A DNA stretch of 14,187 bases, taken from the NCBI GenBank assembly GCA_934502885.1, contig CAKSUT010000026.1, forward strand, positions 1-14,187. Reading direction: 5' to 3'. Positions 13,489 through 14,187 of the stretch are shown here, one piece after another; positions within the stretch are counted from its first letter, which is position 1, and the number at the start of each line of letters is the position of its first letter. The notes below the pieces were generated by a model that ran no database searches, was not told the DNA's origin, and saw nothing but the letters and a program-made list of their open reading frames with translations. The DNA comes from an uncultured Eubacteriales bacterium (GTDB lineage Bacteria; Bacillota; Clostridia; Oscillospirales; CAG-382). The position numbers and the translations under genes are program-made.

Positions 13489-14067
13489 ATGGAAGGATAT
13501 TCGTTTTTCTCGCTTATGTCGAGAATGAAAAATATAGACAGGTGGGGACTTATGCGGTCGTCGAGACGTGAAAACCTTGCGGAACACTGCTTTGAGACGG
13601 CGGCGATAGCGCACGCGCTTGCACTTATCGGGAACAGGTATTTCGGCAAAAGCTACGACGCCGAGCATATAATGTGCCTTGCGGTGTATCACGACATCTG
13701 CGAGGTGTACACGGGAGACCTGCCGACTCCGGTCAAGTACTTCAACGAAGATATGCGCGAGAGCTACCGCAGGATTGAGTCCGCGTCGGCGGAGAAGCTT
13801 CTGTCGAAGCTCCCGGAAGGACTGAAGAGCGACTACCGCAGTATAATTATTCCCGACGCTGACGCCGAAAGTCTCGCTTTAATCAAGGCGGCGGACAAAA
13901 TATCGGCGCTTATCAAATGCACCGAGGAGGTGGGCTGCGGCAACCCCGAGTTCCGCACGGCGTACTCGACGACAAAGTCTGCGGTCGATTCGCTCGCTCT
14001 CCCCGAAGCACGCTTCTTCTGCGATAACTTCCTCCCTGCCTACGGCAGAACCCTCGACGAAATGTGA
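13489..14067 (+). CDS. yfbR: HD-domain 5'-deoxynucleotidase, YfbR family
   Basis: The protein has 192 residues, near the family's usual size of about 200. YfbR dephosphorylates deoxyribonucleoside 5'-monophosphates and so takes part in nucleotide pool balance in the cytoplasm. The match is by motif: FFSLMSRMKNIDRWGLMR (6-23), REN...EH with H33, VYHDICEVYTGDLPTPVKYFN with H68-D69, E72 and D77, and KAADKISALIKC with D136. R18-W19, H33, H68-D69 and D136 correspond to the substrate and metal residues known from the E. coli enzyme. GGGAGGT lies 5 nt before the ATG. The gene is transcribed divergently from metK, with no operon partner in view. Repeat copy C begins directly after the stop. Confidence 0.93.
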   Translation: MEGYSFFSLMSRMKNIDRWGLMRSSRRENLAEHCFETAAIAHALALIGNRYFGKSYDAEHIMCLAVYHDICEVYTGDLPTPVKYFNEDMRESYRRIESASAEKLLSKLPEGLKSDYRSIIIPDADAESLALIKAADKISALIKCTEEVGCGNPEFRTAYSTTKSAVDSLALPEARFFCDNFLPAYGRTLDEM

Positions 14068-14083
14068 CGACGAGGGGCGAGGG

Positions 14084-14119
14084 TTACGGGGATTACGGGG
14101 ATTACGGGGATTACGAGGG
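14084..14119. repeat. Short tandem repeat, 9-bp unit TTACGGGGA, four copies
   Basis: Three identical units (14084-14092, 14093-14101, 14102-14110) are followed by a variant TTACGAGGG (14111-14119). An antisense open frame reads them as NPR repeats, which is an artefact of the unit being nine bases long. Confidence 0.85.
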
Positions 14120-14120
14120 T

Positions 14121-14142
14121 GTTCTTTTCTGAAGAAAAGAAC
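14121..14142 (+). terminator. Hairpin downstream of the YfbR-type gene, terminator-like
   Basis: GTTCTTTTCT (14121-14130) pairs with AGAAAAGAAC (14133-14142) around GA. It is the counterpart of the hairpins after the ATPase gene and metK. No U run follows directly. Confidence 0.4.
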
Positions 14143-14187
14143 CAAAAGACTTTAAGTAGCAAAACTCCGTTTTGCAGGGGTGTAATG

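Larger units (their letters stand above)
14068..14187 (+). repeat. Structured intergenic repeat, copy C (partial, window end)
   Basis: This is the same element as copies A and B but inverted in the window, and again it starts right past a stop codon. In gene direction it reads 9-bp tandem units (14084-14119), then a hairpin (14121-14142), then CCAAAAGACTTTAA, like the CAAAAGAACTTT after the hairpins of A and B. It continues beyond the window. Confidence 0.65.

Noticed and set aside
13879..14145. Minus-strand frame with an NPR-NPR-NPR repeat protein segment
   Set aside because: The repeat comes from the 9-bp tandem unit, and the rest is antisense to the YfbR-type gene.
1..14187. tRNA, rRNA, insertion sequence transposases, integrases and phage genes
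   Set aside because: I looked for cloverleaf-like arms and recombinase-type proteins and saw none in the window.

Overview
The window reads as chromosomal DNA from a gut- or rumen-type Clostridia (Firmicutes) organism. The evidence is strong GGAGG ribosome binding sites, sigma-A promoters, a SAM-I (S-box) riboswitch with a rho-independent terminator in front of metK, 2-isopropylmalate-synthase-type and iron-sulfur ene-reductase families, and intergenic spaces packed with short hairpins. I cannot name the species from the sequence.

Layout. (1) 1-444 holds a non-coding structured repeat (copy A). (2) 445-6709, minus strand, is a probable operon read right to left. It starts with a strong promoter at 6746-6774 and a small two-helix membrane protein. 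Next come a LeuA-like protein that has lost its catalytic metal ligands and an unusual fusion of a sugar-isomerase-type TIM barrel with an acyl-CoA synthetase. After a hairpin-rich gap follow a branched-chain aminotransferase (ilvE) and a P-loop ATPase. Two junctions (4868 and 1116) are TGATG overlaps that imply translational coupling. (3) 6710-7145 is a divergent control region. (4) 7146-11249, plus strand, is a three-gene redox cassette: an Old-Yellow-Enzyme-type reductase with a 4Fe-4S motif, a short-chain dehydrogenase and a fumarate-reductase-type flavoprotein. Its leucine and arginine codon use differs from its neighbours, which suggests acquisition by transfer. (5) 11250-11949 is 700 bases without a gene, filled with hairpins and repeat copy B. 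(6) 11950-13346 is metK under a SAM-I riboswitch. (7) 13489-14067 is a YfbR-type 5'-deoxynucleotidase, divergent from metK. (8) 14068-14187 is repeat copy C, cut by the window end.

How it fits together. The minus-strand operon centres on branched-chain or acyl-CoA chemistry: a leucine-sensor-type LeuA domain, a CoA ligase and a BCAA transaminase. The LeuA-like protein probably cannot condense acetyl-CoA with a keto acid. The plus-strand cassette looks like a reductive pathway for a small organic, perhaps plant-derived, substrate, which I cannot name. metK is housekeeping with classic SAM feedback.

The three repeat copies each begin just after a stop codon, in the same orientation relative to that gene. 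They carry hairpins whose stems differ between copies while remaining paired. This is the clearest sign here of a conserved structured element that ordinary annotation would miss.
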